Source of the DNA: an uncultured Collinsella sp.
GTDB taxonomy: Bacteria; Actinomycetota; Coriobacteriia; Coriobacteriales; Coriobacteriaceae
Reading direction: 5' to 3'
Length of the DNA stretch: 64,000 nt
Assembly: GCA_958350755.1 (NCBI GenBank)
Contig: CATWID010000004.1
Span: 1-64,000 of the forward strand
The notes beneath the pieces are model-generated. The model was not told where the DNA came from. It worked only from the letters and a program-made list of their open reading frames with translations, and did not search any database. Below, in pieces: positions 34,517 to 41,832 of this stretch. Positions within the stretch are counted from its first letter, which is position 1; the number at the start of each line of letters is the position of its first letter. The translations under genes were made by a program, and so were the position numbers.

Positions 34517-36176
34517 GAAAGTTTGCTCCTTCCCGATCTTGTTTGCGCTGCTTGCCCTCCTGATCGGCATCTGCGCGGTTGTGTTCCCCGCATCCGCGCA
34601 GGCCGCGCCGAGTACGACCGGATCCATCACGGTGGGCGGTACCGTGGCGCGCAGCTACAACGCCTACCAGATCTTTAGCGCCAACGTCATCGATGACGAC
34701 AACGATGCCAAAATCGCCACCGACCTTGTCTGGGCAAGCGACGCCGTGCGCGACGCCGTGCTGCCTGTGCTGCATAGCGCCGGTATGCCCAATTCCCAGG
34801 CCACCGCGCAGGAAGCTGCCGAGCGGCTCAACACCGATTCCCACCTTACGAGCGCGCTGAGCGCACAGCTCGCTCGTTCCCTCCGGAGCTCTGGCGCCGT
34901 GTCCGTGGCCCTCAACGCGGGCACGGCGGCCGAGCTGCCCTGTGGCTACTGGCTCATCGTCGCCGACGACGACGCCATCTCCCAGAACGAGGCCGGCACC
35001 GCGCCGGTCATGGTTCTGGTCGGCGGCAGCGCCGTCACCGTCAAGCCCAAGGCCGCCACTCCCAAGGTGGCCAAGCACGTGCTGGAGGACAGCACCGCCG
35101 CCTGGGGCAAGGCCGCCGACGCCACGGTCGGCGACGACCTGTACTGGCGCCTCTCGGCTACGATTCCCGCGGGCCTTGCCGCCTACGACACCTACGCGGT
35201 GCAGTTCGTCGACACCATGAGCGCGGGGCTCGACCCCTCCAAGGTCGCCGCGAGCATGCACGTGTACGTGGCTGCCGGGGCGGACGGCGGCTTCGATGCC
35301 GTCTCGACCGGCAAGGACGGGCGCGCCGGTACCGAGCCCGCACAGGGCTGGACCGACATCACGGCGTCTTGCACCACCAAGGTGGCCGCGGACGGGACCT
35401 TCACCGTGCGCACCGGCGACCTGATCGCCGTGCTCAGCGGGGCCGACGCTTTCACTGCGGGCGCCCGCGTGGTCGCCGTGTACAATGCGCCGCTCGCCGC
35501 CGGCTGCAACCACGGCATCGCGAAGGGCAATCCCAACGAGGTCTACCTGCGCTACCCGCGCTCTCCCTTTGCCGACCAGTCCGGCGACGCCGGCTTCACC
35601 CGCACGCCGAGCGACGATGCGACTGTCTACACCTGGGATCTCGCGCTGACCAAGCGCAGCAGCAACGGCGACAAGCCGCTGCCCGGGGCGGTCCTGAGCA
35701 TCACCGACGACCGCGGTCGCACGCTGGCAGCCGATGGCACGTGGGATGCGGAGGGCAAGGCTACCGTCACCACAGGCGAGGACGGCCGCGTGACCGTCTC
35801 GGGCGTGGACTCGGGCAAGCTGGAGGTCCGCGAGCTCAAGGCGCCCAAGGGCTACACCGCCTTTGAGGGTACGCGCTCCGTGACGGTCAAGGCCGAGGGC
35901 CTGGACGTCGACCAGGTGGCCGCCGCCAAGCCCAAGCTCACCATTACGGCCGAGTCGCCCCTGCGCGCCGACAGCGCGGACGGGTCGACGGGCAGCCTGG
36001 AGGCGTCGCTCATCAACACGCCCGCCGGCACGCCCCCTAGCATCTTCACCGGAGGCTTTATGCCCTCGACTGGCGATATGGCAATGTACGCCGTGGCCGC
36101 CGCAGCGGTCGCTGGAGCTGCGCTCATCGTGGTCGCGCTCCTGGTCAAGCGGGGAGGTGGCAGCCATAAAGAGTAG
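34509..36176 (+). CDS. Minor pilin with SpaA/Cna-B domain and MPSTG sorting signal
   Basis: A 555-residue wall-anchored pilin. Signal peptide MNKKVCSFPILFALLALLIG with probable cleavage after ASAQA. Two isopeptide-type domains with the pilin-like segment TVKPKAATPKVAKHVLED are followed by a Cna-B/SpaA domain (LPGAVLSITDDRGRTLA ... ELKAPKGY, the E-box). It ends MPSTGD, a hydrophobic helix and a basic tail, a variant LPXTG signal. GTG at 34509 overlaps the adhesin stop by 8 bases behind GGGAGGTGAG, so its translation is coupled to the adhesin. Its codon use is GC-rich like the genome, unlike both flanking pilins. If the adhesin is out of frame, coupling to this gene may weaken. Confidence 0.88.
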   Translation: MNKKVCSFPILFALLALLIGICAVVFPASAQAAPSTTGSITVGGTVARSYNAYQIFSANVIDDDNDAKIATDLVWASDAVRDAVLPVLHSAGMPNSQATAQEAAERLNTDSHLTSALSAQLARSLRSSGAVSVALNAGTAAELPCGYWLIVADDDAISQNEAGTAPVMVLVGGSAVTVKPKAATPKVAKHVLEDSTAAWGKAADATVGDDLYWRLSATIPAGLAAYDTYAVQFVDTMSAGLDPSKVAASMHVYVAAGADGGFDAVSTGKDGRAGTEPAQGWTDITASCTTKVAADGTFTVRTGDLIAVLSGADAFTAGARVVAVYNAPLAAGCNHGIAKGNPNEVYLRYPRSPFADQSGDAGFTRTPSDDATVYTWDLALTKRSSNGDKPLPGAVLSITDDRGRTLAADGTWDAEGKATVTTGEDGRVTVSGVDSGKLEVRELKAPKGYTAFEGTRSVTVKAEGLDVDQVAAAKPKLTITAESPLRADSADGSTGSLEASLINTPAGTPPSIFTGGFMPSTGDMAMYAVAAAAVAGAALIVVALLVKRGGGSHKE

Positions 36177-36284
36177 CTGGCAGCCCCACCGAGAGCGGGG
36201 CGAGACGTAGCGAAGCAGATGCTAAGACACAGACAGATGATGACCGATTGGATGAGGACCAACCGGAAAACGGAGGAAAAGAAG

Positions 36285-38024
36285 ATGAGCATGAACAAGA
36301 ACATCGCACGCCTGGCAGTAACGGCAGGCCTCACGGCAGCGCTGAGCTTCGGCGGAGTTATGGCCCCGGTGACCATGGCGTTTGCAGCTGAGGGTGCCAC
36401 GGCTACGGCTAATAGCATCAAGATCAATAAGAATGCTGAGAATGGCGATGTGACGTACAAGGCCTACCAAATTTTCGAGGCTGATGTCGTGGATGGGGAA
36501 GGCAACTCCGATAAAGTCGTTTCCAATGTCGACTGGGCCGCAAATCTTAAGAATAATGAGCCGGCGAAGAATGCAATCATCACTGCTATCCAGGGCGCAA
36601 CGAATGGCAATAGCCTTCCTGCAAATCCTTCCGCTCAGAACATTGCCGACTGGTTGAGCGATAGAAATAACGTGAACACTTCTGCCAGCACGCGTCTTGA
36701 CAAGGATCACGTCCTTAACAAGATAGCTAAAGCTATCATCGACAATAACATTACTCAAACCGGCACCTCATTCAAGGCGGGCGAGACTTTTAATGCTACG
36801 AGCACTGGCTACTTTCTTTTCGTGACTGATAAAAGCTCGCTGGGTACTCCCCAGAATGCTAAGGCGAATACCGGCACTTCGCCGATTTTCGCTGTTGTTG
36901 GTGGTAAGGGCGTGGCTGTCACCGAAAAGACCAGCATTCCTACCGTCGATAAGCAGATTCTCGATGACACTAAGGGCAAGACGGCCGATAACGCTACAAC
37001 GGATGACTGGAAGAACGTGGGCGACGCCTGGATTGGGCAGGTAATCGACTACAAGTTGACTGGTACTGTTGCGGCCAATATTGCCACGTATACTAAGTAC
37101 CAGTATGAGTTCCAGGACCATCTCTCTGTTGGACTGAAGGCAGATCAGAGCTCTATTGTTGTTGCTATCAACGGCAAAAAGATTGACGCATCTGGCAATT
37201 ACACTGTGACGGTTACGGATACTACGGACGGCTCAAACAATAAGACAGGTCAAGATTTGAAGGTCTCCTTCGAGGATCTCAAGGCTGCTGCAAATTCCGT
37301 GGGTGAGACTCTTGATGGAACCTCCAAGGTCGTTGTGACCTATCGGGCTCAGCTCACCAGCGATGCCGAATACACGGCTGCCGGTAACACCAACAAGGTC
37401 AAACTTGTCTATTCCAACGATCCTATGTCGCCTAAGGGTACCGGCACTTCCGAATCAAAGGAAGTCACCGACTATGTCTTCGGCTTCAATATCACTAAGA
37501 CCGATCCGAATGATTCGAGTGCAAATCTCGTTGCTGGCTTTAAGGTCAAAATGATCAAGGAAGGGGCGACTAAAGAAGTCGCTAAATGGCTGAAGCAAGA
37601 CGGCAGCTTCACCGATGACGAGAACAAAGCTTATACGTTTGAAACCACCGGAACGAATAACACGGTCTCTATTCCTGGCCTTGTTGCAGGCACATATCTG
37701 ATTTCTGAGAGCAAGACGCCTGCAGGCTACAACACCATCGCAGACTTCGAAATTACGGTGACGCCTACGTACGATCCGACAACCGGTAAACTGACGAATC
37801 TCAAGGTAACTGACACCTCTGATATGGTTACCACTGATCTCGATAAAAAAGTTGATTCGACCGAGATCCCCGTCACCATCCAGAACAAAAAGGGCTCTGG
37901 TCTCCCGCTGACCGGCCTCAACGGCGTGACGTTCACTTGGATCGCTGGTGGCGCGGTGCTGTGCATCGGCGTGGCGCACCTCATCCGCGGCCGTAAGCAG
38001 GCTGAGGAGTCCGAGCAGGAGTAA
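36285..38024 (+). CDS. Major pilin (backbone) with LPLTG sorting signal
   Basis: A 579-residue wall-anchored pilin. Signal peptide (ARLAVTAGLTAALSFGGVM, cleavage near AFAAE). The N-terminal domain starts SIKINKNAENGDVTYKAYQIF; the segment VTEKTSIPTVDKQILDD is a candidate for the pilin-motif Lys used by the sortase. Middle fimbrial isopeptide domain (VGDAWIGQVIDYKLTGTV), then a Cna-B-like domain with E-box YLISESKTPAGYN. The C-terminus is LPLTGLNG, a hydrophobic helix and RGRKQ. ATG at 36285 follows GGAGGAAAAGAAG. Codons are more AT-rich than the genome norm. Its domain order and position just before the sortase cluster make it the likely shaft subunit. Confidence 0.88.
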   Translation: MSMNKNIARLAVTAGLTAALSFGGVMAPVTMAFAAEGATATANSIKINKNAENGDVTYKAYQIFEADVVDGEGNSDKVVSNVDWAANLKNNEPAKNAIITAIQGATNGNSLPANPSAQNIADWLSDRNNVNTSASTRLDKDHVLNKIAKAIIDNNITQTGTSFKAGETFNATSTGYFLFVTDKSSLGTPQNAKANTGTSPIFAVVGGKGVAVTEKTSIPTVDKQILDDTKGKTADNATTDDWKNVGDAWIGQVIDYKLTGTVAANIATYTKYQYEFQDHLSVGLKADQSSIVVAINGKKIDASGNYTVTVTDTTDGSNNKTGQDLKVSFEDLKAAANSVGETLDGTSKVVVTYRAQLTSDAEYTAAGNTNKVKLVYSNDPMSPKGTGTSESKEVTDYVFGFNITKTDPNDSSANLVAGFKVKMIKEGATKEVAKWLKQDGSFTDDENKAYTFETTGTNNTVSIPGLVAGTYLISESKTPAGYNTIADFEITVTPTYDPTTGKLTNLKVTDTSDMVTTDLDKKVDSTEIPVTIQNKKGSGLPLTGLNGVTFTWIAGGAVLCIGVAHLIRGRKQAEESEQE

Positions 38025-38329
38025 CGCTCGCTTACCCATCCCTTTGGCAGGTGGGATGTGATGGCCATGAGACTTGCGGACACTTTTCTCGTCCATCCAC
38101 GTTCTTGCTTTGCCATTCTCTTTTCGGGGCAGACTCCGCACTGGAGTCTGCCCCGTTCTTTTTGGGATAACGCAGCCAGGCTCCATTGCCCGATGGATCA
38201 AGCGTATGAATATCGAACAGATGTTTGCAATTATTGCGTTTACCAGCTGTGGGTCATGCACTCGCAGTAAAATGGCCTTGCGACGCATCCCGTGCGCGGG
38301 CGGCCGACGACTCGATCGGAGGTCCCCAA
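38025..38329 (+). terminator. Gap after the major pilin with a strong terminator (38125-38163)
   Basis: CGGGGCAGACTCC (38125-38137) and GGAGTCTGCCCCG (38143-38155) form a perfect 13-bp stem with a 5-base loop followed by TTCTTTTT. It closes the pilin transcript. The remainder of this 305-base gap holds no gene I can support; a promoter for the small membrane protein must lie after the terminator. Confidence 0.85.
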
Positions 38330-38482
38330 ATGCTGAAATTCCTTAACGCGCTCGCCGCCCTCGCGGCGGTGGGCACGTTCGTCATCGCGTTTCTTGACTC
38401 GTATGAGGTTCGGTTTAAGGTCCGTAGGCGCACGCGCGGTGCGGACGGTAGAAGGCATTTGCGCCGTAACAAGCGCAAATAA
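38330..38482 (+). CDS. Small single-helix membrane protein with basic tail
   Basis: A 50-residue protein: an N-terminal membrane helix (LNALAALAAVGTFVIAFL) followed by a strongly basic cytoplasmic tail (VRRRTRGADGRRHLRRNKRK). It has GGAGG 7 bases before the ATG and a clear terminator after the stop, so it is a well bounded small gene. The helix-plus-basic-tail layout resembles a membrane anchor or nucleic-acid/phospholipid-binding peptide. Position between pilins and sortase may be coincidence. No family recognised. Confidence 0.6.
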   Translation: MLKFLNALAALAAVGTFVIAFLDSYEVRFKVRRRTRGADGRRHLRRNKRK

Positions 38483-38483
38483 G

Positions 38484-38512
38484 AATGCCCGGGGTTAGAG
38501 GCCCGGGCATTT
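38484..38512 (+). terminator. Terminator after the small membrane protein
   Basis: ATGCCCGGG (38485-38493) pairs with CCCGGGCAT (38502-38510), extended by A-T pairs, directly after the stop codon. Confidence 0.8.
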
Positions 38513-38521
38513 AACAACGTC

Positions 38522-38618
38522 GGAAACTGGTCGCCCGCGCTCCTAAGTACTTACGCGGGGTGCGTCGTTTCCTGTAGCTATTGTATCCCGAATCGCCCCG
38601 CCGATTCGGGACATTTTT
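38522..38618 (+). ncRNA. Candidate structured RNA ending in a terminator
   Basis: Outer stem GGAAAC (38522-38527) / GTTTCC (38567-38572) and inner stem CCCGCG (38534-38539) / CGCGGG (38554-38559) could form one folded unit. A terminator hairpin TCCCGAATCG/CGATTCGGGA with CATTTTT follows (38586-38618). It lies 125 bases before the sortase gene. It could be a small RNA, a sortase leader attenuator or a decayed repeat. No known class matches. Confidence 0.35.
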
Positions 38619-38742
38619 AAAACGCAAATGTGGGCCCATACTTGCGCTGCGCAATGCTGCCAGGCTGCGTTGTCCGGCGCGGAAGCTCGCTAATCGGCTA
38701 TTATTTGTTTAGACAACTTGAGCTGTAGAGGAGTGACCGGCG

Positions 38743-39681
38743 ATGGTGCAGGGCGCCAAACATATGAAGAGCAATAAGGCCGCGGCCAACGGCGGCTCAA
38801 GCCCTCAGCCCAAACCTCAACCAAAACCTAAGCGCCGTCGCAAGCGACTGCCGCGCTGGGCCGACCGGCTCATCACCATCGTCATAATCCTTATTGGCGT
38901 GGGCCTTATGACCTGGCCGTGGATCTTGGACCGGCTCGAGGCCTCGGGCGTGTTTAACCAGATCAGTACCGTGTCCAGCACCGTGGACGCGCTGTCTGCC
39001 GAGGAGCGCGAGCACATCCTGCTCCAGGCTCGCTCCTTTAACGAGCAGCTGGCGGGCGAGGCCACCGAGCTCCCCGCCGACCAGATTGAGCCCTACGCCC
39101 AGCAGCTCATCTTTGACCGCGACCCCATGATGAGCTGGGTCGAGATCCCCTCCATCGACGTGAGCATGCCCATCTACCACGGCACGAGCGAAGAAGTCCT
39201 CATGGCGGGCGTCGGCCACCTGGAGGGCACGAGCCTGCCGGTAGGCGGCACCTCGACGCATTGCGTGCTCACCGCGCACTCGGGCATGCGCAACCTGAGC
39301 ATGTTCGACGACATCCACTCGCTGGAGCCCGGCGACCTGGTGCTGCTGCACACCATGAACAAGACGCTCGCCTACAAGATGGTGGACTCCGAGGTCGTGC
39401 TGCCCGAGGAGATGGAGTCGCTGACTATCGAGCCCGGCGCCGACAAGGTGACACTCGTCACCTGCACGCCCTACGGCGTGAACGACCATCGCCTTCTGGT
39501 GCATTGCGTGCGCACCAAGTACAACAAGAAGGACGTCGACAAGCAAAAGTCGCTGGCCGGCCGCCACTGGGGCAAGCGCGAGTTTGCCGTGCTCATCGTG
39601 GTCGTGGCCATTGTGTTGTTGCTGCTGGACATTGTGGTCCACGCGGTCCGCAAGCGCCGCAAGGCCAAGGCCTCAGCATAA
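38743..39681 (+). CDS. Class C sortase (pilus polymerase)
   Basis: A 312-residue membrane transpeptidase that links pilin subunits. A Pro/Lys/Arg-rich cytoplasmic tail and N-terminal helix (about 45-65) are followed by a class C sortase domain: VEIPSIDVSMPIYHGTSEEV, GVGHLEGTSLPVGG, catalytic His in TAHSGM (about 179), Cys in VTLVTCTPYG (about 241) and Arg in DHRLLV (about 250). A second helix near the C-terminus (LIVVVAIVLLLLDIVV) is typical of class C. GAGGAGTGACC precedes the ATG. It should use the LPLSG, MPSTG and LPLTG signals of the three pilins upstream. No housekeeping sortase is in the window. Confidence 0.95.
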   Translation: MVQGAKHMKSNKAAANGGSSPQPKPQPKPKRRRKRLPRWADRLITIVIILIGVGLMTWPWILDRLEASGVFNQISTVSSTVDALSAEEREHILLQARSFNEQLAGEATELPADQIEPYAQQLIFDRDPMMSWVEIPSIDVSMPIYHGTSEEVLMAGVGHLEGTSLPVGGTSTHCVLTAHSGMRNLSMFDDIHSLEPGDLVLLHTMNKTLAYKMVDSEVVLPEEMESLTIEPGADKVTLVTCTPYGVNDHRLLVHCVRTKYNKKDVDKQKSLAGRHWGKREFAVLIVVVAIVLLLLDIVVHAVRKRRKAKASA

Positions 39682-39695
39682 GACATTCTCCAGAA

Positions 39696-39729
39696 CCACC
39701 ACATAGGGGACAGGCACCTTTGTGGTGGT
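39696..39729. repeat. CCACCACAAAGG palindrome, copy 5
   Basis: CCACCACATAGG and CCTTTGTGGTGG (one mismatch) enclose GGACAGGCA, 14 bases after the sortase stop and 10 bases before a copy of the other palindrome. Confidence 0.8.
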
Positions 39730-39739
39730 CGGGGCTTCC

Positions 39740-39803
39740 AAACCATCACAACATTCGATGAAAATCGCGATTTTGCCGAAAAACGTCGAATGTTGTGATG
39801 CTT
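39740..39803. repeat. CATCACAACATTCGA hairpin, copy 4 (orientation B)
   Basis: Arms 39740-39758 and 39786-39800. The loop is the same as copy 3 at 29504 except for one base. The pairing with the CCACCACAAAGG palindrome matches the arrangement at 29504-29614, in the opposite order. Confidence 0.85.
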
Positions 39804-39818
39804 TTCGTTGTGGTCGAG

Positions 39819-39875
39819 ACGGTTTTCGCTATGGACGGTACGGTTTTCGCTACGGACGGTGCGGTTTCGCTGCAG
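39819..39875 (+). repeat. 21-bp tandem repeat, about 2.7 copies
   Basis: ACGGTTTTCGCTATGGACGGT is followed by a second unit with one change and a third partial unit. It lies in a gene-free gap before gatC. The period is a multiple of three and can be read as a 7-residue repeat, but no ribosome binding site or coding bias supports a gene. Confidence 0.75.
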
Positions 39876-40006
39876 AACCGCCAGCCCGCCGCCTGTCAAC
39901 CGCCGTCCTCGTTACGTTTTCGCTGCATTTGGGTAAAGCGCCTGCTCCAAGCCGGCGTTGCCCTGTATACTAGAGCGGTTTAACTGTTATGCGGAAGGGA
40001 GCGCCT

Positions 40007-40318
40007 ATGGCACTCAGCGAGAAGGACGTGCGCGGCATCGCCGAGTACGCAAAGATCGCACTGACCGATGACGAGCTCACCCAGATGACGTCCTACATGA
40101 ACGACGCCGTCCAGATGCTCGAGCCCGTCTTGCAATATGACTTGCCCGACGTGGAGCCCACGTTCCATCCCATCGGAAGCCCGTCCAACGTGATGGGCGA
40201 TGACCTGCGCGAGCCCGAGCGTGATCTGCCGCTCGACGTCGCGCTCGAAAACGCCGGCAGCGCGCGCGACCGCTACTTCCGCGTGCCGTCCATTTTGGGA
40301 GAGGGGGAGAGCGAGTAA
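40007..40318 (+). CDS. gatC: Aspartyl/glutamyl-tRNA amidotransferase subunit C
   Basis: A 103-residue GatC that wraps around GatA and stabilises the GatCAB complex, which converts Glu-tRNA(Gln) or Asp-tRNA(Asn) to the amidated forms. GatC signature: SEKDVRGIAEYAKIALTDDE, the DAVQMLEPVLQYD helix and a C-terminal region (FRVPSILGEGESE). ATG at 40007 follows GGAAGGGAGCGCCT; a start 18 bases earlier is unlikely. Its stop overlaps gatA's start (TAATG). First gene of gatCAB. Confidence 0.95.
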   Translation: MALSEKDVRGIAEYAKIALTDDELTQMTSYMNDAVQMLEPVLQYDLPDVEPTFHPIGSPSNVMGDDLREPERDLPLDVALENAGSARDRYFRVPSILGEGESE

Positions 40319-41832
40319 TGGCGCAGAGCTTCGATTCCCTTACCGCCGCCCAGATCGCCGCGGGCGTTGCCGCCGGCGACTTTACCGCTACCGAGGTGGC
40401 TCAGGCCTCCCTTGCCGCCATCGAGGCGTGCGAGGGCGGGGTCCAGGCATTCCTGCAGGTGTCGCCTGAGCTTGCGCTCGAGGCCGCCGCGCGCGTGGAT
40501 GCCGACCGTGCCGCCGGAAAGCCGCTGCCCCCGCTCGCGGGCGTGCCGCTGGCCATCAAGGACAACATGAACCTCGTGGGCACGCGCACCACCTGCGCTT
40601 CCCGCATGCTCGCGGACTACCGGAGCGTTTACACCGCCACCTGCGTCCAGCGCATGCTCGATGCCGGCTGCCTGCCCATGGGCAAGGCCAACATGGACGA
40701 GTTTGCCTTTGGCAGCTCCACCGAGAGCTCGGCGTTCCACCGCACCAACAACCCCTGGGATACCGAGCGCGTGCCCGGCGGCTCCTCGGGCGGCTCCGCT
40801 GCCGCCGTCGCCGCGGGCGAGGTCGCGCTCTCGCTGGGCTCGGACACCGGCGGCTCCATTCGCCAGCCGGCGAGCCTCTGCGGCGTGGTGGGCTTTAAGC
40901 CCACGTATGGCGCCGTGAGCCGTTACGGCGTGGTTGCCTTTGGCTCGTCGCTCGACCAGGTGGGCCCCTTTGGTCGCACGGTCGAGGATGTCGCGCTGGC
41001 CATGAACGCGCTTACCGGCGCGGGCCATGATCCGTACGACTGCACCAGCCAGGATTGCGCCGTCGACTTTACCGAGCATCTCAACGACAGCATCGAGGGT
41101 AAACGCGTGGGCATCATCCCCGCGTTTATGGAGGCCGAGGGCCTGACGCCCGAGGTCAAGGCCGCTGTTCAGCGCGCCGCTCAGGAGCTGCAGAACCAGG
41201 GCGCCGAGCTGGTCGAGGTCGACCTGCCGCACCTGGACGCCGCCATCGCCGCCTACTACGTCATCGGCCCGGCCGAGGCGTTCTCCAACTTGGCCCGCTT
41301 CGACGGCATTCGCTACGGCTATCAGGAGGAGGGCTGCGCCAACCTGTCCGACCAGAGCTCGCTTTCGCGCGCCCACGGCTTTGGCGCCGAGGCCAAGCGC
41401 CGCCAGATGCTCGGTGCCTACCTGCTGAGCTCGGGCGTGTACGACAAGTACTACTACGCCGCGCAAAAGGCCCGCACGCTCATCACGCAGGACTACGACG
41501 CCGCGTATGCCAAGGTGGACACCATCCTCATGCCCGCCTCGCCGCGCACGGCCTTTAAGTTTGGCGAGATCAGCAACCCCACGCAGATGTATCTCTCCGA
41601 TCTGTACACCATCTCGCTCAACATTTGCGGCAACGGCGGTATCTCGGTGCCGCTGGGCCTGGGCGAGGATACTCATCTGCCCGTTTCTGCCCAGCTGGTG
41701 GGGCCTGCCTTTAAGGACCGTCAGCTGCTCACGTTTGCCCGCGCCCTGGAGCGCGGCTTTGCCGATGCCGCCACGGGAGCGCCCGCGCTTTCCGTCGCGC
41801 CCGATTTTGCCGGGAAGGGAGGCGAGCTGTAA
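40318..41832 (+). CDS. gatA: Aspartyl/glutamyl-tRNA amidotransferase subunit A
   Basis: A 504-residue amidase-signature subunit that releases ammonia from glutamine for the GatB kinase site. The Ser-cisSer-Lys triad is visible: Lys in GVPLAIKDN (about 80), then the PGGSSGGSAAAVA and SLGSDTGGSIRQPA loops. Length fits. It starts at ATG 40318, overlapping gatC, and its TAA overlaps the gatB start (41832), so all three subunits are translationally coupled. Confidence 0.97.
   Translation: MAQSFDSLTAAQIAAGVAAGDFTATEVAQASLAAIEACEGGVQAFLQVSPELALEAAARVDADRAAGKPLPPLAGVPLAIKDNMNLVGTRTTCASRMLADYRSVYTATCVQRMLDAGCLPMGKANMDEFAFGSSTESSAFHRTNNPWDTERVPGGSSGGSAAAVAAGEVALSLGSDTGGSIRQPASLCGVVGFKPTYGAVSRYGVVAFGSSLDQVGPFGRTVEDVALAMNALTGAGHDPYDCTSQDCAVDFTEHLNDSIEGKRVGIIPAFMEAEGLTPEVKAAVQRAAQELQNQGAELVEVDLPHLDAAIAAYYVIGPAEAFSNLARFDGIRYGYQEEGCANLSDQSSLSRAHGFGAEAKRRQMLGAYLLSSGVYDKYYYAAQKARTLITQDYDAAYAKVDTILMPASPRTAFKFGEISNPTQMYLSDLYTISLNICGNGGISVPLGLGEDTHLPVSAQLVGPAFKDRQLLTFARALERGFADAATGAPALSVAPDFAGKGGEL

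Noticed and set aside
39795..39983. Possible 62-codon gene over the 21-bp tandem repeat
   Set aside because: The frame is carried by the repeat and has no Shine-Dalgarno site; the gatC start region overlaps its end.
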